Below, piece by piece: positions 62,641 through 64,000 of a DNA stretch of 64,000 nt. The DNA lies in the NCBI RefSeq assembly GCF_030867145.1, contig NC_134433.1:9499216-9563215 (forward strand), in the 5' to 3' direction. Positions within the stretch are counted from its first letter, which is position 1. The number at the start of each line of letters is the position of its first letter. The position numbers and the translations under genes are program-made. Source of the stretch: Opisthocomus hoazin (taxonomy: Eukaryota; Chordata; Aves; Opisthocomiformes; Opisthocomidae). The notes below the pieces were generated by a model, which worked only from the letters and a program-made list of their open reading frames with translations, searched no databases and was not told the origin of the DNA.

Positions 62641-64000
62641 AGTTGTAAGGGCTAATAGCAGGGCTGCCGTGTTAGAAAAGCCAACAGATTCTTTTGAAAG
62701 AGGATGTAGGTATTCATCTGAGCCTTAATTTTTATATATTAGTGTTGCTACCTCTGCAAAGTGAACTTCTGTATTTGAGAGAGAGAGCGGCAGTCAGAAA
62801 AATCTTGGTGAAGAGAAGGAGGAACCACGTAGTATTCAGCCCAGCATTTCTGTCCGTTGTGTTCTGGACTTTCCAAATTGGATTGAACATTGTGATTGAA
62901 AAGATTGTCAGCACTATGCAAATGAGAGAGAGAAGTGAAAGTGCATCTCATGCAAGTAATTTCTATGTAGATAATTTGCCATAAAAATTTATATTGCAGT
63001 CCTTAAAACCTTCAGAGATTTATTCTGTCTTGGGAAAGGTGATTTATGTGGTATTAAAACACTTTTTATGTTCCAGTCCTTTAGATTTAATGTTTATTGC
63101 CTATAAAAATGAAATCTTCCTGTGGATATTTAAAAATTTTGGTACTGTGTGAAATATATATTCAGCTTAGAATGTGAAATGCTTTAGACATGCAGTAAAT
63201 AAGTGATGGAGTGTTACCTCAGGTTCGCTAGCCTCGGCGGTCCAGACTTACTCCAGGGCTGAATCCATTATGTAGATAGCATTCTGCTTACCTTAGACTT
63301 AAAAGGAGAGCATATAATGACAAAAGGAACGTGTAATTTTGTCGTTATTTTTTTGCTGAATATTTAGGGCACTTTGTATAAAGGTTTTTGAAGCTGAACT
63401 TGGCCTGATATGTGCAGTCAGAATTCAAATGCAGAAGTAGCCTTATTCCTTACCCACGAAGGGCTGGATTAAAGCACGAGGTTACGGTACGCTACAGGAG
63501 TATGGAAGAAGAGCCCTTCTGCGCTGATTCTCTGAATAGCTTCTGCACGTGGTAACGAAGCAAGAGGGCAAGGCCGTGCAGGACTGCTGCAGTCCCCGTG
63601 AATAGATGGGCAAGGAGGAGTCTGTGTTCTGGGTTAATTTCTAGTTTAATTACTGGTTATTTTTGCTGATCCTATTATTGTTTGGGCAGCAGCACAGAAG
63701 AAGCTGTACTTCTTTCAAAGAGAATTCCTGATCTCATAGTGCAAGTCCCTCTTCGCTTCTTTCCCAGACAATTTTCTAGAGCATAATCTGTCTAGAAATG
63801 TGTAAAATACAAAGCATGAAAGATACAGAAACAAATCAAGTGAGTTTTTAGAGAAAAATAAGAAACTGAGTGTAGGTGGTTGTTTTGCCTTGTAACTTCT
63901 TTAATGGTGGTGCCCTGAAAAAGTAAATGACGTGATAAGCATTGCTTTTTCCTGAAGGTTTGTCATCGTTTTAGAGTTCATCCCACAGCAAACCTGCGCA
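62641..64000 (+). other. Intron 1, end of window
   Basis: Unremarkable AT-rich intron. There is no acceptor followed by CUX1 exon 2 coding before the window ends. Confidence 0.55.

Larger units (their letters stand above)
25473..64000 (+). other. CUX1: CUX1 intron 1 (start; continues past window)
   Basis: The intron begins at GT 25473-25474 (exon 1A) or 26879-26880 (exon 1B). I found no frame resembling CUX1 exon 2 (RELDATATVLANRQ...) and no CUT-repeat or homeodomain coding, so the acceptor must lie beyond 64000. A very long first intron is normal for CUX1. The plus strand looks T- and G-rich over most of this interval, as expected for the sense strand of a transcribed intron. Confidence 0.85.

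Noticed and set aside
1..64000. CRISPR arrays, operons, prophage or plasmid features
   Set aside because: The sequence is vertebrate nuclear DNA. No regularly spaced direct repeats or bacterial gene organisation are present.

Overview
The window is vertebrate nuclear DNA, most likely from a bird. The evidence is a 5'-truncated CR1 LINE with the typical ATTCTGTG tail, sparse and mostly ancient interspersed repeats, no mammalian Alu or L1, and a very GC-rich CpG-island promoter. Crocodilian or turtle DNA is less likely because young CR1 is so sparse, but I cannot exclude it. Nearly all long open frames here are chance frames. They are either GC-rich frames inside the CpG island or random frames in intergenic and intronic DNA.

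The one gene I can identify with confidence is CUX1 (Cut-like homeobox 1, CDP; the locus also makes the Golgi protein CASP), on the plus strand. Its first coding exon (exon 1A, 25410-25472) encodes a 21-residue N-terminus that ends at a phase-0 splice donor. About 1.4 kb downstream, in the same CpG island, is a second small candidate first exon (exon 1B, 26849-26878). It encodes 10 residues, also ends in phase 0 at a strong GTGAGG donor, and matches the alternative human CUX1 start (MLCVAGARLK) in length, phase and 5 of 10 residues. Exon 2 is not in the window, so everything from 25473 to 64000 is the start of a large first intron (more than 38 kb).

Layout. 1-19.4 kb: AT-rich intergenic DNA without a recognisable gene, holding old SINE/LINE and MITE-like remnants and microsatellites. 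19.27-19.86 kb: a small GC-rich island with a minus-strand TATA box, an IRF-like motif, a short open frame and a consensus donor, which together form a candidate divergent first exon. 19.86-24.6 kb: intergenic DNA, including a GC-rich patch at 23.9-24.25 kb. 24.6-27.1 kb: the CUX1 CpG island, with GC boxes, two YY1-type motifs (one covering the start codon), a phased cluster of CUT/ONECUT-type sites, an overlapping uORF, a CCAAT/E2F element and both first exons. 27.1-64 kb: intron 1, with strand-biased poly-T tracts, a 30-bp perfect palindrome, small CpG-dense patches (28.2, 34.3, 46.3-47.4 and 57.5 kb), one young CR1 at 51.0-51.45 kb and a probable old CR1 near 62.4 kb.

How it fits together: the island appears to fire two alternative first exons that splice to the same downstream exon 2, giving CUX1/CASP proteins with different N-termini. 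ATCRAT sites (the consensus of CUX1 itself) sit between the two exons, so feedback control of promoter choice is an attractive but untested idea.
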